Below are positions 7,778-16,733 of a stretch of 40,729 nucleotides of DNA, in pieces. Below the pieces are notes generated by a model, which saw nothing but the letters and a program-made list of their open reading frames with translations, was not told the DNA's origin and did not search any database. Origin of the DNA: Okeania sp. SIO1I7 (lineage in GTDB: Bacteria; Cyanobacteriota; Cyanobacteriia; Cyanobacteriales; Microcoleaceae); NCBI GenBank assembly GCA_010672585.1, contig JAAHGF010000044.1, positions 1-40,729 of the forward strand, read 5' to 3'. A program made the translations under genes and the position numbers. Within the stretch, counting starts at the first letter, position 1, and each line of letters begins with the position of its first letter.

Positions 7778-7930
7778 ATGAAAAGCTATCTAGCGATCGC
7801 TACTGTATTGTCTACTTTGGGTATTCTTGCTGCTCCTAATGCTTTGGCAGCATTCTTCAACTTAGACAATATTAATGGATATATTGTAGAAACAGGAATA
7901 ATTAGTGAAATAAATGAAACTGGACTTTAA
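7778..7930 (+). CDS. Small exported peptide, possibly the start of a decayed gene
   Basis: 50 residues: MKSYLAIATVLSTLGILAAP then NALA|A, a textbook signal peptide with an AxA cleavage site after about residue 24. A 26-residue mature peptide (starting AFFNLDNINGY) follows. A GCGATCGC octamer lies inside the signal region. The stop is TAA at 7928. It may be a genuine short secreted peptide, or the 5' remnant of a longer exported protein truncated by the rearranged, repeat-rich sequence after 7930. No family is recognised. Confidence 0.4.
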   Translation: MKSYLAIATVLSTLGILAAPNALAAFFNLDNINGYIVETGIISEINETGL

Positions 7931-8988
7931 TCAAAAGTCATGCATCGAGTGCGTAATTTGTCGGTCTCCGTTGCTTTCGCAAAGACTATGCCAACAGTTG
8001 GGTAAGACGAATTCAAGACAGTCATGTATTCAAAAGTTGACTTCTCATAAGTTTCGGCCTTCAACAATATCCTAACATAATTGGGTAATGCTATATAGCA
8101 GTCGAAGCAAAGGTTAGGAGATATCAAAAGCTTAAAGCTCAGACAACGCCAGATTTTTCCTTCTTCCTTCTGCTTATAAGTACAGCAATTGAAATTAACT
8201 GATTTTACCGATTATTGGTATTACTGTAAGAGCTACTTCTCTGTAAGGCGATTACCAAATTGCTATTTTAACTGTCCCTGAAGTTACAGCTCTACTTGGC
8301 TTTTTGGTGGTTAGTACTCTAGTCTCAGACTAGAAGTAGAAGCTAATGTCAAAAACTAATCAAAAATACTTAATCTGACACAACAACATCTCTAAAGTTA
8401 GATGAGTTTTTTATTTCAAGAAACTTTACTTTCTGCAAATTAGTCTATTAATTAAGTATGAATTGTACTTTTTTATACAAGTTTTTTCGCTAATTAAAAT
8501 TCAATTTTATATATTTTTAATAATGCACAACCTGCTAATTCAATTTACGGGTTTACGGAAAAATATTGTATAGAAAAACAATGTATAGTTCGCCACATAC
8601 GAATGTAAAAATTTGAGTAAAATCGAACATGACCAGTAGAAAGTTAGAGATATTGCAGACTTGGAATTGATATAGAATTATATACTTTTGACAAATTTAT
8701 CTTATAAAGATTTGGTAAAGCAAATTTCAAATAATTGCTAGTTTTATGAAGATGGAATAAAGATATTCAGTAAGTATAGCTATAAAAGTCTTATTAATTT
8801 ATGATGTTGTTTAAGTTAAGTGATTAAACTTTCAAGTAAACAATCTTCATGGGAGCAAAAAATGTCTCAAAAAAGACTAAGATAAATGGCTGATTTATTA
8901 TGAAGTTGAACGTAATTACTTATTTGATTCTTGATTAATTAAGTAGTGAAACGAAAATGTAGATGACCCCTAATAAATTACAAAACAA
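7931..8988. other. Gene-free stretch between the small exported peptide and the HAF-repeat gene
   Basis: A 66-codon open frame on the minus strand (7927-8127) overlaps the peptide gene and has a protein-like middle, but no recognisable family; I treat it as a possible relic only. The rest (8130-8988) is very AT-rich, with no convincing gene, RNA or terminator. The last 150 bases presumably hold the promoter of the HAF-repeat gene. Confidence 0.5.
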
Positions 8989-10062
8989 ATGACTATGATT
9001 TTACCTCAATCTATAAATCAGAAAATCAAACCATCCCCAGCCTCAGCACAACTACTGATGCCACGTGTAAAACCATTAAATCCTACTGCTGCTTCTTACT
9101 ACGATCTGACTAACTTAGGAACACTTGGAGGTGGTATAAGTGTAGCTAAAGATATTAACGATTCTGCTCAAATAGTCGGTTATTCAATTAACGATATAGG
9201 TCAAAAACAAGCCTTTGTATGGAACCTTAAAGAAGGTATGCAAGATATTGGTACTATTGGCAATGATTCTAGCTGTGCCTATAGTATTAATGACTATGGC
9301 CAAGTAGTCGGCTATTCTGTATCTGATTGTGGTCAACGGAGAGCTTTTATTTGGGATAAGATAAAAGGCATACATTGCCTTGATGCCAAAAGTAATAATT
9401 TGAGTGAGGCTTATGGTATTAATAATTCTGGTCAAGTAGTAGGTTTTTCTGTCACCAATAATGGTCAAAGAAAAGCTTTTATTTGGGATGAGACAAAAGG
9501 CATACAAAATCTTAGTATTTCTGATGATATAGAAAGTAGTGCCTACGCAATTAACTATTCTGGTCAAGTAGTAGGGTATTCTGTCTCTTCAGATTTAATC
9601 GTCAAAACTTTTATATGGAATAGTGACAAAGATATCCAAGAATTACCAGGTTTTTTAGGCTCAGATATTAATACATCTGGCCAGGTGGTTGGTTTTTATT
9701 CTGTACCTCAACACAATAACCGAGCTTTCTTGTGGAATAACACTGAGGAATTTCAAGACCTTGGTACTATTTCTAATAATGTCAACTTACAATTTTTTGA
9801 CAGTGAAGCTAATAGTATTAACGATTCTGGTGTAATAGTTGGTTCTTCTGACAAGCTAATAAATACAGAGCAAGAAGGATTTGCTCAAAGAGCTTTTATT
9901 TGGGATAGTGTTAATAAGATGCAAGACCTAAATGATTTGATCGATCCTTCCTCCGGTTGGGTGCTGAGAGAAGCGCGCTCTATTAATAGTCATGGGCAAA
10001 TTGTGGGATGGGGAACTAAAGGTCAAAGTTGTTGTGCTTTTCTGTTGACACCTATTTCCTAA
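8989..10062 (+). CDS. HAF-repeat protein (seven repeats)
   Basis: 357 residues built of seven repeats of about 38-50 residues. The core is L-GTLGG--S-A--IN-SGQVVGYS----GQ--AFIWD, the HAF family of probable extracellular repeats (TIGR02913-type). The first repeat (LGTLGGGISVAKDIND) is near residue 43 and the last ends at the C-terminus with SCCAFLLTPIS. Repeats 1-4 (residues about 43-205) are the most regular. The fold is probably a beta-propeller-like solenoid. No signal peptide is evident: residues 1-40 are polar and proline-rich, so secretion, usual in the family, is not supported here unless the true start is elsewhere. ATG 8989 and ATG 8995 are equally possible starts. Function unknown. 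Confidence 0.85.
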   Translation: MTMILPQSINQKIKPSPASAQLLMPRVKPLNPTAASYYDLTNLGTLGGGISVAKDINDSAQIVGYSINDIGQKQAFVWNLKEGMQDIGTIGNDSSCAYSINDYGQVVGYSVSDCGQRRAFIWDKIKGIHCLDAKSNNLSEAYGINNSGQVVGFSVTNNGQRKAFIWDETKGIQNLSISDDIESSAYAINYSGQVVGYSVSSDLIVKTFIWNSDKDIQELPGFLGSDINTSGQVVGFYSVPQHNNRAFLWNNTEEFQDLGTISNNVNLQFFDSEANSINDSGVIVGSSDKLINTEQEGFAQRAFIWDSVNKMQDLNDLIDPSSGWVLREARSINSHGQIVGWGTKGQSCCAFLLTPIS

Positions 10063-10583
10063 TAGAGATAATAGATAATACAATTAAATATTTATTGGTA
10101 GTGACTTTCTTCAATGATTCATACTCACACTTGAATACATATCGCTTTGCTTCTAGAAATAGGGGCAAAGCAACAGGTTAATAGCTTGTTTTTACTAGGA
10201 GAAAATAGGCTATAGCTTTGATTGAGTAATTGCAAACAAAAAGTAATTTTATTAGATTTCATTATTTTAATTTAATAGAATTTTGGAAATAATTGTTGTA
10301 CTAGGGAAAACTCAAAATTTATGATAATAATTCCTGCTTTTATCGGATAGGTTGCTAAGAGATTACCTTTGTATAAAAATATCTATCATTTTCTACCCAT
10401 TATAACCACTAATTAAGGCATTGCTAAGGGGCGGGATGAATATAAGTGGTAAGTGGAGGTAGGCATCCTGCCTGCCCAAAAATATAAGGAGCGGGCAAGA
10501 TGCCCATTCCACTTCCACAAAACTATTAAAATCATCTACTTTCTGTTAATTAATTAGATAGTCTAAGCTTATATTGATTAATG
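10063..10583. other. Gene-free gap holding a dispersed repeat (10410-10525)
   Basis: There is no supported gene. Bases 10410-10525 contain GGCATTGCTAAGGGGCGGGA...AAGTGGT and GGGCAAGATGCCCATTCCAC, which recur in inverted order at 35465-35633 upstream of the M16 peptidase gene. The internal CATCCTGCCTGCCC / GGGCAAGATGCC segment is itself palindromic. Confidence 0.6.
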
Positions 10584-12302
10584 TTATAGATATTTTTTAG
10601 CCCAAGCATATTTCCTTTTATCTTTTTTCAGTAGATATTCTATAATTTCTTTTCGCTTCTTCTTATTTCTAGTATCTTTAACTAATCGCTTAATTTCTTG
10701 ATAAATATCTTTTGTATCAGCTCCTCTTTTTCGTGCCTCTTCAAACCAATAATCTCCATATTGATATTCTCCTAGACCAAAACAAATAGCTCCCAATAAA
10801 GTACAAGGATGATGACTTTTAGAATCAATTTCATGCGCTTGTAAAGCAAGATTTTTGGCTTCATTTAATTGCCTAACATCTCTAAAAGCAGCGCCTCTAG
10901 TTACAAGTATTCTAGACTTAAGGTCATTATCCTTTAATTTCTCTAAATTGACTTTACTTTTACTTGTAATTTCTAATGCTTTTAATGATAGATTTGCCTT
11001 ACGCCAGTAACTACTAATTTTGGGAATTAGCCATTTATCTTTAGTTCTTTTAAATTCTTTCTCAAAAAAACTAGCCTCAATCCAATAATAAGTAGTTGTA
11101 ATCTTGCTACCAGGAGTTAGCAAATTCTCAGTTTTTAACTGAGTAACCATTAATTTTTCTAATCGCTCTCCTTTATCTAACTTACTAAGAATATTGTAGA
11201 AAGGATCGAATTTTAATTCCCCGACTGTAGCTACATATTTATCTTGGAGTCTCATCCAATCTTTTTCCAAATATTTTTCTTCAGCTACTTTAATAATTTC
11301 AGTCAAACCATGTAACTTTAACCAATCAATATCTACCTCTGTTAGTCCCTCAACTTGCTCTACTTTTTGGAGAATTTTATACAAATTACTATCAGGTAAT
11401 GAGTCTTCAAATTCAGTCACTTTGTATTTTTTCTTGAGTTTAGTAAATTCTCTTTTTTGTTTTTGTTTCTCCGCAATATCATCTCTTTTTTGTTTTTGTT
11501 TCTCTGCAACGGAAAATGTCTCAGTTAGTTTATTTTCTTCTAACCAATCTAATTCTGATTGCTCAAGAATAGTTTCTGTTTCTAGTTTTTCCAATATTGA
11601 AAATAATGGACTTGATATAGATTTATCGGGATATTTAGTAGCTTGATACTTATCTTTTAGTTTTGCAAACCTAGCTTCAGCCTCTCTTTTTTTCTCCTGC
11701 TCGAAATAAATTTCTAGAGTTTCCAAGAAACCATTATTCGATAACCAATCAGACTCTTCCGTACTTAATTTCTCTGTTAAGTCGAGTTTTTTGAGGATAA
11801 AAAACAATGGTGTATCCCGGAAAAAATCTTCATACTTAGTGGCATGGTATTTAATTTTTAATTTGGCAAATTCTGTAAGATTACTAGCGATCGCCACAGT
11901 TTCCTTAAGACAATTATCTTCAAGTAATCTAATTTCTGAATCAGTTAATATATTTTCAGTATCAAGTTTAAAAAGTAGCGGATGTAAAAGACTAAATTCT
12001 ATATTTTTTGGTACTTTATATTTTTCTTTAAGAACCAATAACTCATTTTTTAATGCTTTAAACTCAGTTTTCTTGTATTGCTCTAAGTTAAGCTCTAACT
12101 TAATTAGTTTGATAGTTTCAAAAAGTTGATTTGCTTCTAAGTATTGAAATTCTATGTCTGTAATTGAAATACCAAAATCAACTCTTCTAAGTATGAGATA
12201 TAGAAAGCTTAAAGGAGATGAATTTTTATATTTATTTGCGTGATACTTAGACTTGAGAAGAGAAAAATGTTGTACCTGAATTTCATGTTCGTCTTTACCC
12301 AT
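10584..12302 (-). CDS. 572-residue protein with six novel ~60-residue helical repeats and a TPR-like C-terminus
   Basis: I do not recognise the family. Residues about 12-390 contain six repeats of about 60-66 residues with the consensus F-KLK-KY-ATKY-D----SPLF-IL-KLD----L---E-DWL--N-L-ETI-IAE. Repeats 3 and 4 (about 145-265) are the most alike. Between repeats 4 and 5 a short EKQKQKR unit is duplicated. Residues about 400-572 are helical: LNEAKNLALQAHEIDSKSHHPCTLLGAICFGLGEYQYGDYWFEEARKRGAD looks like two TPR units, then a Lys-rich tail (TRNKKKRKEIIEYLLKKDKRKY). There is no signal peptide or membrane segment, so it is probably cytoplasmic. Repeats of this kind suggest a solenoid or a chain of small binding modules. 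It is monocistronic. Confidence 0.8.
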   Translation of the reverse strand: MGKDEHEIQVQHFSLLKSKYHANKYKNSSPLSFLYLILRRVDFGISITDIEFQYLEANQLFETIKLIKLELNLEQYKKTEFKALKNELLVLKEKYKVPKNIEFSLLHPLLFKLDTENILTDSEIRLLEDNCLKETVAIASNLTEFAKLKIKYHATKYEDFFRDTPLFFILKKLDLTEKLSTEESDWLSNNGFLETLEIYFEQEKKREAEARFAKLKDKYQATKYPDKSISSPLFSILEKLETETILEQSELDWLEENKLTETFSVAEKQKQKRDDIAEKQKQKREFTKLKKKYKVTEFEDSLPDSNLYKILQKVEQVEGLTEVDIDWLKLHGLTEIIKVAEEKYLEKDWMRLQDKYVATVGELKFDPFYNILSKLDKGERLEKLMVTQLKTENLLTPGSKITTTYYWIEASFFEKEFKRTKDKWLIPKISSYWRKANLSLKALEITSKSKVNLEKLKDNDLKSRILVTRGAAFRDVRQLNEAKNLALQAHEIDSKSHHPCTLLGAICFGLGEYQYGDYWFEEARKRGADTKDIYQEIKRLVKDTRNKKKRKEIIEYLLKKDKRKYAWAKKYL

Positions 12303-12380
12303 AGAAAATTGTTGTTTTAACTAATTAAAACAGATAATTACAAAGCAAAATGCTATAATATATAGTTTAGCTTAAAAATA

Positions 12381-12477
12381 GTCATTGCGACCATAGGAAC
12401 CAATCTTGCCCAACCCCTGAGATTGCTTTCCTTACCCAATGCTGCGAAACCTTTCACTTTGTTCCAGTCACAATGAC
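12381..12477. repeat. GTCATTG...CAATGAC inverted-repeat element
   Basis: GTCATTGCGA at 12381 and CACAATGAC ending at 12477 bracket about 97 bp with AATCTTGCCCAAC and GAGATTGC. This resembles widespread bacterial palindromic elements with GTCATTGCGAG ends. It lies upstream of the 572-residue protein gene. Confidence 0.55.
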
Positions 12478-12495
12478 ATACACAGGACTTACAGA

Positions 12496-12676
12496 ATAAT
12501 GAATAATTAATAATGAATAATTAATAATTAAGAGTTGATAGTTAATAATTATTCATTCAAAATTTCAGGTTTAAAGCTTCCCCTTTTAAGGTGATAAAAT
12601 AAAAAAAAATCCTTTTAGTCAATCCTCTTCTTTTAAGAAAAGGTAATTATTAATTATTAATTGTTAATTGTTAATT
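12496..12676. repeat. Blocks of TAATTATTAATT repeats
   Basis: Two AT-rich tandem blocks (12496-12550 and 12645-12676) flank a non-coding stretch containing CCTTTTAAGG and TCCTCTTCTTTTAAGAAAAGG. The latter recurs near 27001-27027 and 37395-37420. Confidence 0.6.
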
Positions 12677-12715
12677 GCTGAAGCACGCATACGAAATTAT
12701 ACATCATTTGTAGGA

Positions 12716-12755
12716 GTTAACGGCCGTTTACGGACAAATGGCCATTCGCCCCTAC
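12716..12755. repeat. Palindromic repeat forming the 3' end of the radical SAM gene
   Basis: GTTAACGGCCGTTTACGG...CCATTCGCCCCTAC is a member of the same family as 6646-6690 and 14442-14490. It supplies the last ~12 codons and the stop of the minus-strand gene above it. Confidence 0.7.
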
Positions 12756-14372
12756 TGACTTCTGAGTTGCTATTGCTTCTGCTAAATGCTTTTTCAAAGT
12801 TGTTATTGGTAGAGGTCCTTGAATATGATTCCAAGGCAAAATTTGCTTTAACTTCCAATCATTAAAAACATAAAAATCCAACTCTGGTAACTCCCCACGC
12901 AACTCCTTAAAAGCTCTCTTATAACTGCCTAAAGAATCCCCATAATTCCTTACCAATTCTAATAAATTAGATAACCTTCTATCTCCCCTAGAAATTAATC
13001 CTTGTATCACCGACCATTTATAACTTTCTGGGCGAAAATCTATCCCTTTTGAGCGTAGTTGTTTCTCCAAAAACTTCAGCCTTTTTTCTGACTGATAATT
13101 TACCCCAAACCATTGAAAAGGAGTGTGAGATTTCGGTACAAAAGTGCTACATCCCAAACTTAATCTCAAACCAGGAACAGCTTTTTTCAAAGCAAACATC
13201 ATTTCTATAGTAGCATCCAAATCTTCTACTTCCTCTCCAGGTAAACCCACCATTCCATAAAATTTAATTGCTTTTAAACCACCAGCTTTAGCATTCACAG
13301 CAGCTTCAATAATTTCCTCATTTTCCAACTTTTTATTTATAACTTTTCGTAGGCGATCGCTCCCACTTTCCACAGCAATAGTAATTGATTTTGTATCTCT
13401 ATTACTCAAAATTTTTGCTAATTTTTCCGTCACCGTATTTGTTCTTACCGACGCAATACTCAACCGCACATCATCATATTTTGGCTGATTCAAATAATCC
13501 AATAAACTATCAAATTCAGGATGTTGAGTTACCGAAGCTCCCAATAAACCCAAACGTTTTGTAACAGTTAATCCCTGTTCAATGGCAGGAATTAGAGACC
13601 CTTCTAAACTGGCACTTCTAAATGGTAAAGTCAGATAACTTGCCAAACAAAAACGACACATTTCCGGGCAACTTCTCACCACTTCTACCATAAAAATATT
13701 TTCCCAAGCTGCCTTTTCAGTCACGACAGTAGAAGCAGATAAAGTATTACCCCGATAAGTTTGTTTTTGCACCACAGACGGAATATCTTTATTTATAGGT
13801 TCAATAGATTTAATAGCACCATCAACACTTTCATAAGTTACTTCATAAAGACTAGGAATATAAATTCCTGGCACTTGTGCTAAATGTTTTAATTGTACTT
13901 GTTTTTCAGCCCCCCTAACTTCTTTATAAGCTTCAATAAAATCTCCCAATAAATTTTCCCCATCTCCCAATAAAATTACATCAAAAAAGTCAGCAAAAGG
14001 TTCAGGGTTTGCCGTTAAAACAGGCCCGCCACCAAATACTATTGGATAATTTTTCGCTGAACGATTTTTAGCTCTAATAGGAATTTCTAAAGATTCCAGA
14101 ATATTGAAAATATTCACATAATCAAGTTCCCAAGAAACAGAAAAACCAAATAATTCTACTTGTGATGGAAGAGGTTCATTAATATCAGTAAATAAACGAC
14201 TAACTTGTAGATCGGAACGCATTGCCAAAGTTGCCCAAACAATCTGATAACCAAGGCTAGTTATTCCTACAGTATATTCATTAGGAAAAGCAAAAATAAT
14301 CGGAATAGCATTAGATTCAGGTATTGCTGGAGTAAAGAGTAAACGTTCAGTATTAAATATATTAGTAGACAT
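12717..14372 (-). CDS. Radical SAM protein with N-terminal B12-binding-like domain
   Basis: 551 residues. The N-terminal part (about 25-150) has the Rossmann-like pattern of B12-binding radical SAM proteins (GFSVSWELDY, VFGGGPVLTANPEPFADFFD, LLGDGE). The radical SAM core follows, with the 4Fe-4S motif C235-x3-C239-x2-C242 (RSCPEMCRFC), then SVRTN and a GLPGEEVEDL motif near 365. This is the TIGR03960-like group of uncharacterised cyanobacterial radical SAM proteins, so the reaction is unknown. The C-terminus after about residue 539 (SVGANGHLSVNGR) is encoded by a dispersed palindromic repeat, so the ancestral end was probably different. Start ATG 14372. It stands alone on the minus strand. 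Confidence 0.88.
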   Translation of the reverse strand: MSTNIFNTERLLFTPAIPESNAIPIIFAFPNEYTVGITSLGYQIVWATLAMRSDLQVSRLFTDINEPLPSQVELFGFSVSWELDYVNIFNILESLEIPIRAKNRSAKNYPIVFGGGPVLTANPEPFADFFDVILLGDGENLLGDFIEAYKEVRGAEKQVQLKHLAQVPGIYIPSLYEVTYESVDGAIKSIEPINKDIPSVVQKQTYRGNTLSASTVVTEKAAWENIFMVEVVRSCPEMCRFCLASYLTLPFRSASLEGSLIPAIEQGLTVTKRLGLLGASVTQHPEFDSLLDYLNQPKYDDVRLSIASVRTNTVTEKLAKILSNRDTKSITIAVESGSDRLRKVINKKLENEEIIEAAVNAKAGGLKAIKFYGMVGLPGEEVEDLDATIEMMFALKKAVPGLRLSLGCSTFVPKSHTPFQWFGVNYQSEKRLKFLEKQLRSKGIDFRPESYKWSVIQGLISRGDRRLSNLLELVRNYGDSLGSYKRAFKELRGELPELDFYVFNDWKLKQILPWNHIQGPLPITTLKKHLAEAIATQKSVGANGHLSVNGR

Positions 14373-14441
14373 ACTTAAACAATTATTAGTTATCAGTTAT
14401 TATACCAATTTAAAAAAAGAATATTATGAATAATAAGGGCA

Positions 14442-14490
14442 GTAGGGGCGTTAGCGTCAGCTTTGCGTTAGCAAATGGCTATTCGCCCTT
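14442..14490. repeat. GTAGGGGCG...CGCCCTT palindromic repeat
   Basis: GTAGGGGCGTTAGCG and GGCTATTCGCCCTT are inverted around a TTTGCGTTAGC core. It is a third member of the 6646/12716 family, in the gap 14373-14813. The rest of that gap shows no gene. Confidence 0.6.
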
Positions 14491-14813
14491 GAAAGTAGAT
14501 TTCCCATTAGTAAAAAAGATAATTTTGTAAGTATTCAACTAGCTCGCATTCAACTTTTAGCTGTTTCATAAATAATGAATATACAGTGCTAAGGTCAAGG
14601 TTAGTTGTTTTTTCAATACTTTGAATTTTCCTTAAACCTCTCAATACTAATTCCTGCTATAAAGGCAGTGAATTAATAGCTGATTGCTGATTGCTGACCG
14701 CTGAATGCTTACATAATTTCCGACCTAAAAAATGGTATTGAAGCTATTCACTCTGACTTCTAACTCCTGACTCCTAATAAATACCCTAGTCGTTTTCTCA
14801 GAAGTATATTGAG

Positions 14814-15068
14814 TTATTTATACTTTAGTTTAAACCACAAAATCGGGGAAGCTAAAGTCAATGTAGCAACGTTGGTAAAAATCACTGGTACATCTTTAAC
14901 TAAAATGCCATAAATTATCCAGATCAATACACCAGAGCAGAAAATAGCAAACATCTCTAGGGAGATATCTTTTGTGGAGCGAGTGCGCCAAGTTTTGATA
15001 ACTTGAGGTAAAAATGAAATAGTTGTTAAACTGCCTGCTAGTAGTCCTAGAGCTGTTAGTAAGTTCAT
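14814..15068 (-). CDS. SemiSWEET / MtN3-PQ-loop transporter
   Basis: 84 residues with three transmembrane helices (about 4-22, 36-57 and 62-80), the size of a bacterial SemiSWEET half-transporter. The signature is FLPQVIKTWRTRSTKDISL, with the PQ motif at the end of helix 1 followed by the conserved K/R-S-T-K-DIS loop. SemiSWEETs dimerise to make a six-helix pore that moves sugars or other small solutes down their gradient across the plasma membrane. The substrate cannot be predicted. An overlapping frame (14896-15084) is a shadow. No partner gene is visible. Confidence 0.88.
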   Translation of the reverse strand: MNLLTALGLLAGSLTTISFLPQVIKTWRTRSTKDISLEMFAIFCSGVLIWIIYGILVKDVPVIFTNVATLTLASPILWFKLKYK

Positions 15069-15228
15069 AATAGATGCCGATCATTTTAATACTTTTGCTT
15101 GAAACTTATCGTTTTTTTGTTAACTACAAGACTTATGCAGCACTGCTATATATGGAGTATAATTTCCCGATTATTTTGGTATTGTAACGGCTTTGTTGCC
15201 CTTGCCTAAGTCCTGAATTCATATAGCA

Positions 15229-15426
15229 TTAATCACTTAAATTAAACTGAATTTCTCTTGATATCTTCAACATAAATATCTCGTATTTTAAACTTGTGGT
15301 ATCCATCAATATGTAGCCTTCGTTCAATTTATCTAATTTTTTAATCCTGAAAACATCGTCAATTTGTTCAAAATTATACTGACCAACAAAGTTATTCATA
15401 ATCAGACAATTTAACTCAAAGTTCAA
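15229..15426 (-). CDS. Small hypothetical protein
   Basis: 65 residues with a balanced composition (NFVGQYNFEQIDDVFRIKKL then GYILMDTTSLKYEIFMLKI). It has no membrane segment and no recognisable motif. A second ATG at residue 10 is an equal start candidate. It lies 102 bases downstream of the FAH-family gene on the same strand. It may be a real small gene or a remnant. Confidence 0.35.
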   Translation of the reverse strand: MNFELNCLIMNNFVGQYNFEQIDDVFRIKKLDKLNEGYILMDTTSLKYEIFMLKISREIQFNLSD

Positions 15427-15527
15427 CTATAGTAACTGCCAAGACGGTTAGGAATTATGCGGATGACAAACCTCAGACAGGGAAATGTTTTTACCCCTGT
15501 TCTCTATTCCCTGTTCCCTGCTATACA

Positions 15528-16175
15528 TCAATTTCTAATAATCTCAGCCTCCGCAATAGCTTCCCCATTTAGAAAAGCAAGCAAATAATCATTATGATTG
15601 AGAGGCCCAACATTAGGTGGAGTCCCAGTTAAAATAATATCCCCCGAACGTAGCGGTATATGCTGACTAATGAAACAGAGCAAGTCTTGAATTGAAAATA
15701 ACATTTGTTTGGTAGACCCTTGCTGAAGAACTTCACCATTTACTTCAAGTCTGATTTCAAGTTCTTCTACTTCTGTGACATGATTCACTTTCCTAAACTT
15801 TGACAATGGACAAGCATTTACAAAACTTTTGGCTAGATCCCAAGGATGCTTTTTAGCTCTCAACTCATTTTGCTGATCACGAAGAGTCAAATCTAGAGCA
15901 ATACCAACACTACTAATTGCCTGTAAAACCTGATTTGTATCTGCTTGATACAAATCAGTGCCAAGTTGGATTGCAATCTCTGTTTCATAATCGCATCGTC
16001 CTAAATTAAGAGGTAAAAATATCTTTCCTTCAAATGCTACAACGCATGCAGGAGATTTTGTGAAAATTATTGGTTCTTTGGGAACTGGGTTGTGTAGTTC
16101 TTTTGCATGGCCAGCATAATTACGACCTACACAATAAATTGACCCAATTGTTTTAGCTATAGTAAAAGAGTTCAT
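15528..16175 (-). CDS. Fumarylacetoacetate hydrolase (FAH) family protein, YcgM-like
   Basis: 215 residues, the size of the small acylpyruvase/oxaloacetate-decarboxylase type of the FAH fold. Conserved pieces are YCVGRNYAGHAKELHNPVP, the metal-binding DYETEIAIQLG, DLTLRDQQ, and the C-terminal LRSGDIILTGTPPNVGP. Family members use Mg2+ or Mn2+ to cleave C-C bonds in beta-diketo acids or decarboxylate oxaloacetate. The acidic ligands are present, so it is probably active. It is on the same strand as the 2-oxoglutarate oxygenase upstream (558 bases away, with an IS remnant between). A role in the same pathway is possible but not shown; the family is also common as a housekeeping enzyme. Confidence 0.88.
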   Translation of the reverse strand: MNSFTIAKTIGSIYCVGRNYAGHAKELHNPVPKEPIIFTKSPACVVAFEGKIFLPLNLGRCDYETEIAIQLGTDLYQADTNQVLQAISSVGIALDLTLRDQQNELRAKKHPWDLAKSFVNACPLSKFRKVNHVTEVEELEIRLEVNGEVLQQGSTKQMLFSIQDLLCFISQHIPLRSGDIILTGTPPNVGPLNHNDYLLAFLNGEAIAEAEIIRN

Positions 16176-16652
16176 TGTTGAAAATTGGCACCTGCTAATC
16201 CATTATATCATACGCGACTAGCAATAGAATACTAATATAAACTCTGGTCTAAGATGTTTACTATATTTCAATTTTAACCTTCATCTTTAAATATATCTAT
16301 ATCCTGTAAACACAGTTTTGAGTGCCAGAAAAATCCACTTGTAGGTTATATTGAGGCATTGAACTTTGGTTTGTCGCGATCGCATCATTAAATAAACAGC
16401 GTAGATTTGCCCTCTACTATAGCGATATAACAAACGTTAAAAGAATTACGAGAGGTAACAAGGTGTAACCGTTCTACTAAACTTACCCAAACTTACCCAT
16501 ACACGATAACCTCCGGTTAAGCGTAAGCTATCGCATGAGCTTTGGAGCTAGCTTCCTGCTTTCCTGCGGAATGCTGCGCAAACACAGAAGACCACTGACC
16601 ACAGTCTGCAACTTATCTTCGAGAGCAGGCTTAAATTCGCTTGGAACTCAAG
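16176..16652. other. Gene-free gap, partly IS200/IS605 3' remnant
   Basis: Bases 16176-16480 show nothing beyond one GCGATCGC site (16377). Bases about 16490-16652 look like the right end of an IS200/IS605-type element: they follow the tnpB C-terminal remnant and contain the mini-repeat at 16561-16583, also found inside the tnpB at 34295-34317. Confidence 0.5.
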
Positions 16653-16730
16653 CTACTGATACACATAGTTTTTCAAGTTGATAGCAGCATTAAAATCTCT
16701 GTCTGCTTGAAAACCCCCAAAACGCTTCAA
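16653..16730 (-). pseudogene. tnpB: tnpB C-terminal remnant (IS200/IS605)
   Basis: The minus strand reads GFQADRDFNAAINLKNYVYQ then stop at 16653-16655. This is the conserved C-terminal block of TnpB/OrfB: the RuvC-III aspartate in ADRDFNAAIN. Everything upstream is lost, and the remnant abuts the stop of the oxygenase gene, only a few bases away. It is a truncated IS. Confidence 0.8.
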
Positions 16731-16733
16731 AAG

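Noticed and set aside
7927-8127. 66-codon frame on the minus strand
   Set aside because: The middle looks protein-like, but it overlaps the exported-peptide gene, has no recognised family and no ribosome site. At most it is a relic.
9184-9567. 127-codon frame opposite the HAF-repeat gene
   Set aside because: Long only because the coding strand is a regular repeat; the HAF frame explains the sequence.
11422-12129. Plus-strand frames opposite the 572-residue protein gene
   Set aside because: Shadows of the real minus-strand gene with S/F/L-rich translation.
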